Positions 1 through 6,840 of a stretch of 7,407 bases of DNA are shown here, one piece after another. Positions within the stretch are counted from its first letter, which is position 1, and each line of letters starts with the position of its first letter. Source of the stretch: Bacteriovorax stolpii. GTDB lineage: Bacteria > Bdellovibrionota > Bacteriovoracia > Bacteriovoracales > Bacteriovoracaceae. The translations under genes were made by a program, and so were the position numbers. Location: NCBI GenBank assembly GCA_945890905.1, contig CAMDDI010000170.1, forward strand, positions 1 through 7,407, in the 5' to 3' direction. Below the pieces are notes generated by a model that was not told where the DNA came from, ran no database searches, and worked only from the letters and a program-made list of their open reading frames with translations.

Positions 1-801
1 ACTCTTCTGGCCCAAGCTCATCAGGGTATTGCGGATCTTAATCGTCGCTATCATTCTCAAATTCGTCCTCGTTTTTATTTATTTCATCGGGCACGACTCT
101 ATAATCCTTCCGAAGAGAAATGGATCTGCTGGGAGAGAAAGCGCGGAAAGATCATGGAGTTTAACCAACTCCTGCGTGGAAGTACTAAGACAACATATCT
201 TAATCAAGATCTAGATTTTGAATTCTTTAAAAAAGTGGAATACGTCATCACTTTGGATGCTGATACTCAGCTTCCTTTACAGAATGCCCGCCGCCTAATC
301 GGAACCATTACTCACCCGCTCAATCTTCCCGTTTATTGTGAAGAACATAAGCGTATAGTGGAAGGGTACGGAATTTTGCAACCGCGGATTAGTGTTTCTG
401 TAGTTTCTGCTTCAAAGACCCGGTTCTCAAAGATTTTTTCTGGTAACACAGGAATTGATCCTTATACCACGGCCATTTCTGATGTGTATCAGGATGTTTT
501 CAATGAAGGCAGTTTTACTGGTAAAGGTCTCTACGTTGTGGATGCTTTTGAAAAAGTGATTGGAGAGAGAGTTCCTGAGAACTGTGTTTTAAGTCATGAT
601 CTTTTAGAAGGAAGCTTCGCCCGTGTGGGTCTAGTGACTGATTTAGAACTCATTGATGATTATCCACCAACCTTTGAAATATTTGCCAAGCGCCTTCACC
701 GCTGGACCCGAGGGGACTGGCAGATTGCTCTATGGCTTTTGCCATTTGTCCCCAATGAACACCGCAAATGGGTAAAAAATAATCTCTCCCTGGTTTCTCG
801 T
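1..801 (+). other. GT84 glucosyltransferase domain (C-terminal part)
   Basis: This is the polymerising domain of the synthase, a processive GT-A type transferase using UDP-glucose. Visible motifs are D86-A-D88 inside TLDADTQLP (nucleotide-sugar/metal binding), the S-H-D200 of SHDLLEG (likely catalytic base region), and R231-L-H-R234-W235 followed by TRGDWQ, which is the Q/RxxRW signature of processive transferases. The domain is cut at its N-terminal edge by the window. In characterised relatives it faces the cytosol. Assignment of each catalytic role is by family analogy. Confidence 0.9.
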
Positions 802-3800
802 TGGAAAATTTTTGATAACTTAAGAAGAAGCTTGCTTGCCCCAGCAACTTTAATGTGGCTAATTTTGGGTTGGACTATACTCCCAGGCTCAGCCTTTGAT
901 TGGACCCTCACCATCGTTTTAGTTTTGAGTTTTTCCGTTTATGCTCCGTCATTTGGTGATCTTTTCCGAAAAAATGAGAATACTTGGAATGAACATTTAA
1001 AGAGCTGTTTGATTGAAGTGCGCAAGCGTCTGGAGCAAGTTTTCCTAATGCTGGTCTTGATTCCTAATATGGCCTATGACCAAATGGACGCCATCATCAG
1101 GTCTTTGTACCGGATGACCATATCAAAAAAGCACATGCTGGAGTGGATGACGTTTTCTCAGACCAAAGAGCTTGCTAATCAGAAGTCTTCATTTTTCTCT
1201 CCCGGTCCCCTATTCGCTTTTGTTATCACCACGATTATTATTTTCAACAGTCCCTTATCATTGGTTATTGCTTCACCTTTTTTAGTGGCCTGGGCCATGG
1301 CCCCTTGGATTTTGAATAAAATTAAAAATCGCTCTAATCCTAAGATTGAACCATTAAATGATCACCAGATTCAAGCTTACCGCCGCTATGCTCGCCTTAC
1401 TTGGCACTTCTTTGAAACATTCGGGGGAGCAGAAAATAATTTTTTAGCTCCTGATAATTTTCAAGAAGAACCTACTCCCGTGGTGGCCCAGAGGACTTCC
1501 CCAACTAACATAGGGTTGCAACTTCTCTCTACACTTTCTGCTTACGACTTAGGGTACTTGGGTTTATTGGAAACAGTGGAACTTCTAGAGAAAACTCTGG
1601 ATACTATGGGAAACTTAGAGAAACATGAGGGTCATTACTATAACTGGTATGATACTCATACTCTTACTCCGCTTCTACCACGCTATATCTCTACTGTTGA
1701 TAGCGGCAACTTGGCCGGGCATCTGGTTGTAGTCAAGCAGGCCTGTTTGCAATTTTCTCAAGGAGTCCTTTCACAGTCTCAGTATTTTGCTGGTCTCAAA
1801 GATTCACTTAAAATTTTATCCGAAAAGCTTGAGAGACTTCAGAGCAGTTCTACTCTACCTTCCAATGGTTCGTTTAATAAAATTCATCATTCTATCGCCA
1901 ATCTTGAACTGACCCCTAAAAATCAGTCATGGAAAAATCTTACTAATCAACTGCTGGATCTCAAAGCAGACATTGCCAACTTGGGTGTTGAAGAAAAATC
2001 AGATGTTGAAAACTGGATGAATTGTCTTCTTAATCAGGTGGTCTCATTATCTCATGATGAAAACCTCAACTTAAGTGAACTCAAAAATCGCTTGGAACAA
2101 ATTGCTCTTACATGCCAGTTAATCTATGAGGCCATGAACTTTAAGTTCTTATTTGAGAACGAAAGAAAAATTTTCTCAATTGGCTACAATGTAACTGATA
2201 GTCGCCGGGATAATTCTTACTATGACCTTCTGGCCTCAGAAGCACGCTTGGCGAGCTTCTTTGCCATCGCTAAAGGAGATGTTCCTGACGAGCATTGGTT
2301 TAGACTGGGGCGGCAGCTCACCAATGTGACAGGTGGTCGTGCACTCGTTAGTTGGAGTGCCAGCATGTTTGAGTATCTGATGCCTCTCATTGTTATGAGA
2401 CGCTATGAAGATACACTGCTTGATCAAACATATGATTCAGTAGTTCTCCGTCAAATTGAATATGGTGCTCAAAGAAGTAGTCCATGGGGAGTTTCCGAAG
2501 CAGGTTATCACGCGCGGGATTTACATTTTAATTATCAGTACGGACCATTTGGTATTCCAGGTCTGGGACTTAAGCGCGGTCTTCGGGATGAACTTGTGAT
2601 CTCTCCTTATTCATCGATGCTTGCGGCCATGGTTTATCCTCATCAGGCGCTAGATAATCTTAAGGCCATGGAAAAGATGAGTGTTCTAGGTACTTATGGT
2701 TTCCATGAATCCATTGATTACACCGTGGAGCGAGTTCTTAAAGATCAAAAATTTATCATTCTTAAATCTTACATGGCCCATCACCAGGGCATGAGTTTAA
2801 TTTCCATCAATAATCTTCTGAACCGCTTTGTCATGCAAAGGCGCTTTCACTCAGAACCAAGAGTGAAGGCCGTGCAACTATTACTCCAAGAAAGAATTCC
2901 GGCGATCAGTCCTATTTTAAAACCCCGTGCAGAAGAAACACACGTGGAGAGCTTTGCCCGACTCACTGAAAATCATCAGACGCGGATTTATAACGATCCC
3001 ACATTATCAATTCCCCGTACTCAGATAATTTCGAACGGAAACTACTCAGTCATGATGACCACCGCTGGATCTGGTTATGGTAAGTGCGAAGAGCGAATGG
3101 TGACTCGCTGGAAGGAAGATCCCACTCAAGACAATTGGGGTCAGTTTATCTATTTAAGAAACCTGACGACTGGCAAAACTTGGTCCGCTGGACATCAGCC
3201 TACTGCCAGCAAGCCGAGATTTTACGAAGCCCATTTTTCAGAAGATAAAATCGAGATTCTTCGTGAAGAGCATGGCATTTCCACTCATACAGAAGTTATT
3301 GTCTCATCAGAAGATAACGTAGAGATGAGAAGAGTCAATATCACCAACAACACGGAATCTGATGTTGAAATTGAAGTCACAAGCTACATGGAAGTGGTTT
3401 TAGCTCAGGCCAAAGACGATGCCGCTCATCCGACTTTTAGTAATCTTTTTATTCAAACAGAATTTCTTCCTAAAACTTGCTCCCTTCTTGCAAACCGCAG
3501 GCTGAGATCAAAGCATGAGCGGGAAGTTTGGGGACTACATCTTCTAACTGTTCAAGGCGATTTAGTTGGAGATTTAGAATTTGAAACGGACCGAAGTAAA
3601 TTTTTAGGGCGTGGGCGCAATGTAAGAAATCCTCTCGCCTTGGAAGATAGACACGGCTTAAGCAATACCAGCGGAGCAGTACTTGATCCCATCTTCTCCT
3701 TGCGACGAAGAGTTGTCATCAAGCCTCATCAAAGAGCACGCCTGGTGTTCTCAACAGGAATGGTATTTTCTAGAGACGAGGCCTTGCGTCTATCTCAGAA

Positions 3801-6800
3801 ATATCAGGATCAAAGTATTTTCCATCGTCAGGCCAAACTGGGATGGATTAAAGCACAGATTAGTTTGCGCCATATGAATATCTCTTTAGAGAAAGCACAA
3901 ATCTACCAGCGCCTTGGGGGACGGATCCTTTACCTTGCTTCTTATCTGCGTCCTCAGACTCAGGAAATTAAAAATAATCAGAAAACTCAATCTGCCTTGT
4001 GGGCCTACGGTATTAGTGGAGACTATCCCATCATCTTGACTCGCATTAAGGATGAGAAAGATATGGAGATGATCAGAGATCTTTTGCGGGGCCATGAATA
4101 CTTAAGACTAAAAGGTCTTAAAGTGGATTTGCTTATTTTAAATGAGCACGCCACTAGTTATATGCAACACTTGCAAGATGAACTCATGAGACAAATTCTT
4201 GTGAGTGGATTTCATCACCTCTTAGATAGGCCAGGCGGGATATTTATCCGCCGCTCAGATATGATAACACCTGAGGATGTAGTTCTCATTAAAACTGTCT
4301 CAAGACTGCGTCTGGTGGCCAACAAAGGACATCTGTCTGATCAGTTGCGACGCCGTCCTCATGAAGCCGAAGGTCCACTTCCGTTTATCCCAACAGCTCA
4401 GAAAAAAGAATATACACACCCTGCTCCCGTAGAAAGGGAACTCAAATTCTTTAATGGTCTTGGTGGATTTACTCCTGACGGAAGAGAATACGTCATTACG
4501 CTCAAAGATCATCAGTGGACACCAGCTCCATGGATCAACGTAGTTGCAAATAAAAATGATTTTGGTTTCACCATGTCTGAATCTGGACAAGGTTATACAT
4601 TCTCCATGAACAGCCGGGAAAATCGCCTCTCATCTTGGTCAAATGATCCGGTTTCAGATCCTGTCTCTGAAGCCATCTACATTCGCGATGAAGAAACAGG
4701 GGCCTTCTGGTCACCTACACCTCTGCCCATCCGAAGTACTGGGCCCTATGTGATAAGCCATGGCCAAGGGTATAGCGAATTTAAGCACGCATCGAATGGC
4801 ATTTTTCATTCTTTGACGGCTTTTGTTCCCCTGGAAGATTCAGTTAAAATTTTGCGTTTAAAATTAAAAAACATTGGACCAAAATCCCGAAAACTATCCA
4901 TCACTAGTTATGTCGACTGGGTCTTAGGCTTCTCCCGTACTCAGACTGCACAAACTGTTATCACCATGTGGGATGAAGAATCTAAAACCATTCTTGCCAA
5001 GAACTCTTATAATAATGAATTCGCTAACCGGATTGCATTCCTCACTCATAGTGAAGGAGCAGAATCATTTACCTGTGACCGTAAAGAATTTATCGGAAGA
5101 AATGGAACTCTACAGGCACCAGCGGCAATGACTAAGATAAATCTCTCAGGGAAAAATGGTGGAGGATTAGATCCTTGTGGATCTATTCAATCATTTATCA
5201 CTTTGAATGCTGACGAAGAAAAAGAAATCATCATTCTCTTAGGCCAAGGCGAGAATCCAGAAAATGCTCAAGAGTTAGCACTGAAGTATCAAAATCCAAA
5301 AGTTGTAGAATCTGCTTATCAAGAAATGCTCAAGCACTGGGACGAAGTTCTGGGAACTCTCAGTATTAAAACTCCTGATGAATCTATGAACATGCTAGTG
5401 AACCGCTGGCTATTGTATCAAACTCTGGCCTGCCGAATTTGGGCGCGCTCTGCTTTCTATCAGTCCGGAGGGGCATTTGGCTTTAGGGATCAATTGCAAG
5501 ATGTGATGGCCATGGTTTATACGGATCCGGCCACAACACGAGCGCAAATAAAACTAGCAGCTTCAAGACAATTTCCCGAGGGAGATGTTCAGCATTGGTG
5601 GCATCCTCCCACAGGTCGAGGAGTGCGCACACGCTTCTCCGATGATTTGCTCTGGTTGCCTTTTGTGGTGAGTTTTTATGTGAGTGTCACCGGTGATAAG
5701 TCCATTTTAGATGAAGTGGTTCCTTTCATTGAAACTCCTGTTCTCACTGATGATCACGATGAAACATATACTCAGCCCCATGTCTCCCACGAGATTGCGA
5801 CTGTTTTTGAACACTGCCTACGCACCATGGACCGAAGTCTCAAAGTGGGAGTTCACGGGCTGCCTCTTATGGGCTCCGGAGACTGGAACGATGGGATGAG
5901 CCGTGTAGGGAATCAAGGTAAGGGCGAGAGTGTTTGGATGGCATGGTTTTTAATCAAGACCCTCAAAGATTTTCTTCCTCTTTGCCGGGATAAAAAAGAT
6001 TTTGAACGGGTGAAAATTTATGAAGAGCATATTCAAAAATTAAAGAACTCTATTGAGACCGAAGCCTGGGATGGGCAATGGTACTTGCGGGCCTTCTTTG
6101 ATAATGGTGAGAAGATGGGTTCTCACTTAAATGAAGAATGCCAAATTGATTCCATTGCTCAATCATGGTCTATCATCTCTGGAGAAGGAAATACAGAGCG
6201 CTCCCGAGCAGCTTTAGAAATCGTAAATCAAAAATTAATTAACAGGGAAGAGAGAATTATTAAACTCTTCACGCCTCCTTTTGATAAGAGCTCGCAAGAC
6301 CCAGGCTACATCAAAGGCTATCTTCCTGGAGTGAGAGAGAATGGCGGGCAATATACCCATGCTGCCATCTGGACCATGATTGCTTACGCCAATATTCAAG
6401 ACGGTGACACCGCCGCTGAACTCTTTAACATAATTAATCCCATCAATCGATCATCAAACGAGGTGGGCGTTCAGAAGTATAAAGTTGAACCTTACGTTAT
6501 CTCAGCTGATATTTATTCGGTGCAACCTCACGTGGGTCGCGGAGGATGGAGCTGGTACACAGGATCGGCAAGTTGGATGTACCGCTCGGCCATTGAATCT
6601 ATTTTAGGTTTTAATTTAAAAGATAAGTCTTTAACTCTTAATCCGAGCATTCCAAAGTCTTGGGATAAATTTGAAATTAAGTACCGTAATTTTGAAATTA
6701 CCGTACTTAACAATCAGTCCGAAAAATCTCTGGAGATTGATGGCATAAAACAAAATGACCTTGTGATTAATCTCTCCGAAGAAAAAAATATTCATAAGGT

Positions 6801-6816
6801 CATTTTAAAAATTTAG
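1..6816 (+). CDS. ndvB: Cyclic beta-1,2-glucan synthase, NdvB/Cgs family (5' partial)
   Basis: Frame 1 is open from base 1 to the TAG at 6814-6816, giving 2271 visible residues, numbered here from the first codon. Family members are about 2830-2870 residues, so roughly 550-600 N-terminal residues lie outside. The ATG at 154 (M52) is not the start: codons 1-51 encode conserved family sequence (RFYLFHR, WERKRGK). Domain order is GT84 (1 to about 267), four membrane helices (about 278-436), glycoamylase-like/GH189 cyclisation domain (about 455-967), a beta-sandwich module with reduced helical part (about 1008-1460), and a GH94 phosphorylase-like module (about 1481-2271). By family knowledge this inner-membrane enzyme makes beta-1,2-glucan from UDP-glucose, controls chain length by phosphorolysis and cyclises the product. 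All expected motifs are present and there is no internal stop or frameshift. The exact ring size and substituents cannot be read from sequence. The symbol rests on family architecture; chvB and cgs are equivalent names. Confidence 0.95.
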   Translation, partial: TLLAQAHQGIADLNRRYHSQIRPRFYLFHRARLYNPSEEKWICWERKRGKIMEFNQLLRGSTKTTYLNQDLDFEFFKKVEYVITLDADTQLPLQNARRLIGTITHPLNLPVYCEEHKRIVEGYGILQPRISVSVVSASKTRFSKIFSGNTGIDPYTTAISDVYQDVFNEGSFTGKGLYVVDAFEKVIGERVPENCVLSHDLLEGSFARVGLVTDLELIDDYPPTFEIFAKRLHRWTRGDWQIALWLLPFVPNEHRKWVKNNLSLVSRWKIFDNLRRSLLAPATLMWLILGWTILPGSAFDWTLTIVLVLSFSVYAPSFGDLFRKNENTWNEHLKSCLIEVRKRLEQVFLMLVLIPNMAYDQMDAIIRSLYRMTISKKHMLEWMTFSQTKELANQKSSFFSPGPLFAFVITTIIIFNSPLSLVIASPFLVAWAMAPWILNKIKNRSNPKIEPLNDHQIQAYRRYARLTWHFFETFGGAENNFLAPDNFQEEPTPVVAQRTSPTNIGLQLLSTLSAYDLGYLGLLETVELLEKTLDTMGNLEKHEGHYYNWYDTHTLTPLLPRYISTVDSGNLAGHLVVVKQACLQFSQGVLSQSQYFAGLKDSLKILSEKLERLQSSSTLPSNGSFNKIHHSIANLELTPKNQSWKNLTNQLLDLKADIANLGVEEKSDVENWMNCLLNQVVSLSHDENLNLSELKNRLEQIALTCQLIYEAMNFKFLFENERKIFSIGYNVTDSRRDNSYYDLLASEARLASFFAIAKGDVPDEHWFRLGRQLTNVTGGRALVSWSASMFEYLMPLIVMRRYEDTLLDQTYDSVVLRQIEYGAQRSSPWGVSEAGYHARDLHFNYQYGPFGIPGLGLKRGLRDELVISPYSSMLAAMVYPHQALDNLKAMEKMSVLGTYGFHESIDYTVERVLKDQKFIILKSYMAHHQGMSLISINNLLNRFVMQRRFHSEPRVKAVQLLLQERIPAISPILKPRAEETHVESFARLTENHQTRIYNDPTLSIPRTQIISNGNYSVMMTTAGSGYGKCEERMVTRWKEDPTQDNWGQFIYLRNLTTGKTWSAGHQPTASKPRFYEAHFSEDKIEILREEHGISTHTEVIVSSEDNVEMRRVNITNNTESDVEIEVTSYMEVVLAQAKDDAAHPTFSNLFIQTEFLPKTCSLLANRRLRSKHEREVWGLHLLTVQGDLVGDLEFETDRSKFLGRGRNVRNPLALEDRHGLSNTSGAVLDPIFSLRRRVVIKPHQRARLVFSTGMVFSRDEALRLSQKYQDQSIFHRQAKLGWIKAQISLRHMNISLEKAQIYQRLGGRILYLASYLRPQTQEIKNNQKTQSALWAYGISGDYPIILTRIKDEKDMEMIRDLLRGHEYLRLKGLKVDLLILNEHATSYMQHLQDELMRQILVSGFHHLLDRPGGIFIRRSDMITPEDVVLIKTVSRLRLVANKGHLSDQLRRRPHEAEGPLPFIPTAQKKEYTHPAPVERELKFFNGLGGFTPDGREYVITLKDHQWTPAPWINVVANKNDFGFTMSESGQGYTFSMNSRENRLSSWSNDPVSDPVSEAIYIRDEETGAFWSPTPLPIRSTGPYVISHGQGYSEFKHASNGIFHSLTAFVPLEDSVKILRLKLKNIGPKSRKLSITSYVDWVLGFSRTQTAQTVITMWDEESKTILAKNSYNNEFANRIAFLTHSEGAESFTCDRKEFIGRNGTLQAPAAMTKINLSGKNGGGLDPCGSIQSFITLNADEEKEIIILLGQGENPENAQELALKYQNPKVVESAYQEMLKHWDEVLGTLSIKTPDESMNMLVNRWLLYQTLACRIWARSAFYQSGGAFGFRDQLQDVMAMVYTDPATTRAQIKLAASRQFPEGDVQHWWHPPTGRGVRTRFSDDLLWLPFVVSFYVSVTGDKSILDEVVPFIETPVLTDDHDETYTQPHVSHEIATVFEHCLRTMDRSLKVGVHGLPLMGSGDWNDGMSRVGNQGKGESVWMAWFLIKTLKDFLPLCRDKKDFERVKIYEEHIQKLKNSIETEAWDGQWYLRAFFDNGEKMGSHLNEECQIDSIAQSWSIISGEGNTERSRAALEIVNQKLINREERIIKLFTPPFDKSSQDPGYIKGYLPGVRENGGQYTHAAIWTMIAYANIQDGDTAAELFNIINPINRSSNEVGVQKYKVEPYVISADIYSVQPHVGRGGWSWYTGSASWMYRSAIESILGFNLKDKSLTLNPSIPKSWDKFEIKYRNFEITVLNNQSEKSLEIDGIKQNDLVINLSEEKNIHKVILKI
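832..1314 (+). other. Membrane-spanning block of the synthase (four predicted helices)
   Basis: Four hydrophobic stretches are visible at about residues 278-296, 301-317, 403-417 and 419-436. Between the second and third lies an amphipathic, basic segment (about 340-390) with a weaker hydrophobic run, FLMLVLIP, near 348-355. In characterised relatives six helices are reported; the first ones would lie upstream of this window. The block separates the transferase from the carbohydrate-processing domains. Helix limits were judged by eye. Confidence 0.75.
1363..2901 (+). other. Cyclisation (glycoamylase-like, GH189-type) domain
   Basis: This (alpha/alpha)6-type domain closes the linear beta-1,2-glucan into a ring by transglycosylation in family members. 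Recognisable conserved segments are YNWYDTHTLTPLLPRYISTV (residues 547-566), FSIGYNV with DNSYYDLLASEARLASF (725-753), GDVPDEHWFRLGR (759-771), SWSASMFEYLMP (784-795, with E791), WGVSEAGYHARD (829-840, with E833) and YMAHHQGMS (924-932). E791 and E833 are acidic candidates for catalysis, but I cannot assign nucleophile and acid without an alignment. A less conserved helical insert, about residues 590-700, lies within the domain. Confidence 0.85.
3022..4380 (+). other. First beta-sandwich module with reduced helical part (GH94-like, apparently non-catalytic)
   Basis: Residues about 1008-1270 resemble the N-terminal beta-sandwich of GH94 enzymes: G-x-G-Y, W-K-E-D-P, FIYLRNLTTG, then FLGR (1201-1204) and LDP (1228-1230). 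A helical stretch of only about 190 residues follows, with W1334-A-Y-G-I-S-G-D1341. It lacks the GDWND, QYTH and TGSASW signatures of a working phosphorylase. The same order of motifs recurs in the second module, which points to an old internal duplication. NdvB-family proteins are known to carry two such regions. A structural or chain-binding role is inferred. Confidence 0.7.
4441..6813 (+). other. GH94 phosphorylase-like module (chain-length control)
   Basis: The second beta-sandwich (about residues 1481-1766, starting FFNGLGGFTPDGREY) leads into an (alpha/alpha)6 barrel (about 1780-2205) and a C-terminal beta cap. Active-site signatures are complete: F1828-R-D-Q-L-Q-D1834 (subsite binding), GDWND at 1960-1964 with D1964 matching the general acid of cellobiose phosphorylases, QYTH ending at H2120, and T2187-G2188 of TGSASW, matching the phosphate-binding residues. 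In Brucella Cgs this domain phosphorolyses beta-1,2-glucan and sets polymer length. Conservation here suggests the activity is retained. Residue roles are transferred from GH94 family knowledge. Confidence 0.88.
6677..6710. repeat. Near-perfect 16-bp inverted repeat inside the 3' end of the synthase gene
   Basis: The left arm (6677-6692, TTAAGTACCGTAATTT) and right arm (6695-6710, AAATTACCGTACTTAA) pair at 15 of 16 positions. There is one C-C mismatch (6685/6702) and a 2-nt spacer. No T-run follows on either side, so it is not a typical intrinsic terminator. It overlaps a direct repeat of TTTGAAATTA (6670-6679 and 6691-6700) that encodes two F-E-I triplets seven residues apart. The stop codon lies about 100 nt downstream. 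The function is unknown. Confidence 0.6.
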
Positions 6817-6828
6817 CGGTAGTTATAA

Positions 6829-6835
6829 TAAGGAG
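6829..6835 (+). promoter_or_regulatory. Ribosome binding site of the beta-barrel gene
   Basis: TAAGGAG lies 5 nt before the ATG at 6841 and is a strong Shine-Dalgarno match. It sits entirely in the 24-nt gap after the synthase stop codon and supports the chosen start. The gap holds no hairpin that could end transcription, so read-through from the synthase gene is likely. Confidence 0.85.
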
Positions 6836-6840
6836 TCTCT

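Noticed and set aside
29..214. Short + strand reading frame starting at 29
   Set aside because: It is in a different frame from the synthase, which is already strongly supported across the same bases, so it is a shadow.
4102..4121. 7-bp inverted repeat TTAAGAC/GTCTTAA with a 6-nt loop
   Set aside because: It is short, lies in conserved coding sequence and has no T-tract. A repeat of this length is expected by chance in a window of this size.
4300..4590. 96-codon reading frame on the - strand
   Set aside because: It lies wholly inside the conserved synthase coding region, resembles no family I recognise and has no supporting context. The other antisense frames inside the synthase gene are rejected for the same reason.
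6824..6829. Perfect -10 hexamer TATAAT just before the barrel gene
   Set aside because: A start about 7 nt downstream would fall after the Shine-Dalgarno sequence and leave almost no leader. No convincing -35 box is seen about 17 bp upstream (CATTTT at 6801-6806). It is probably a chance match in an AT-rich gap.
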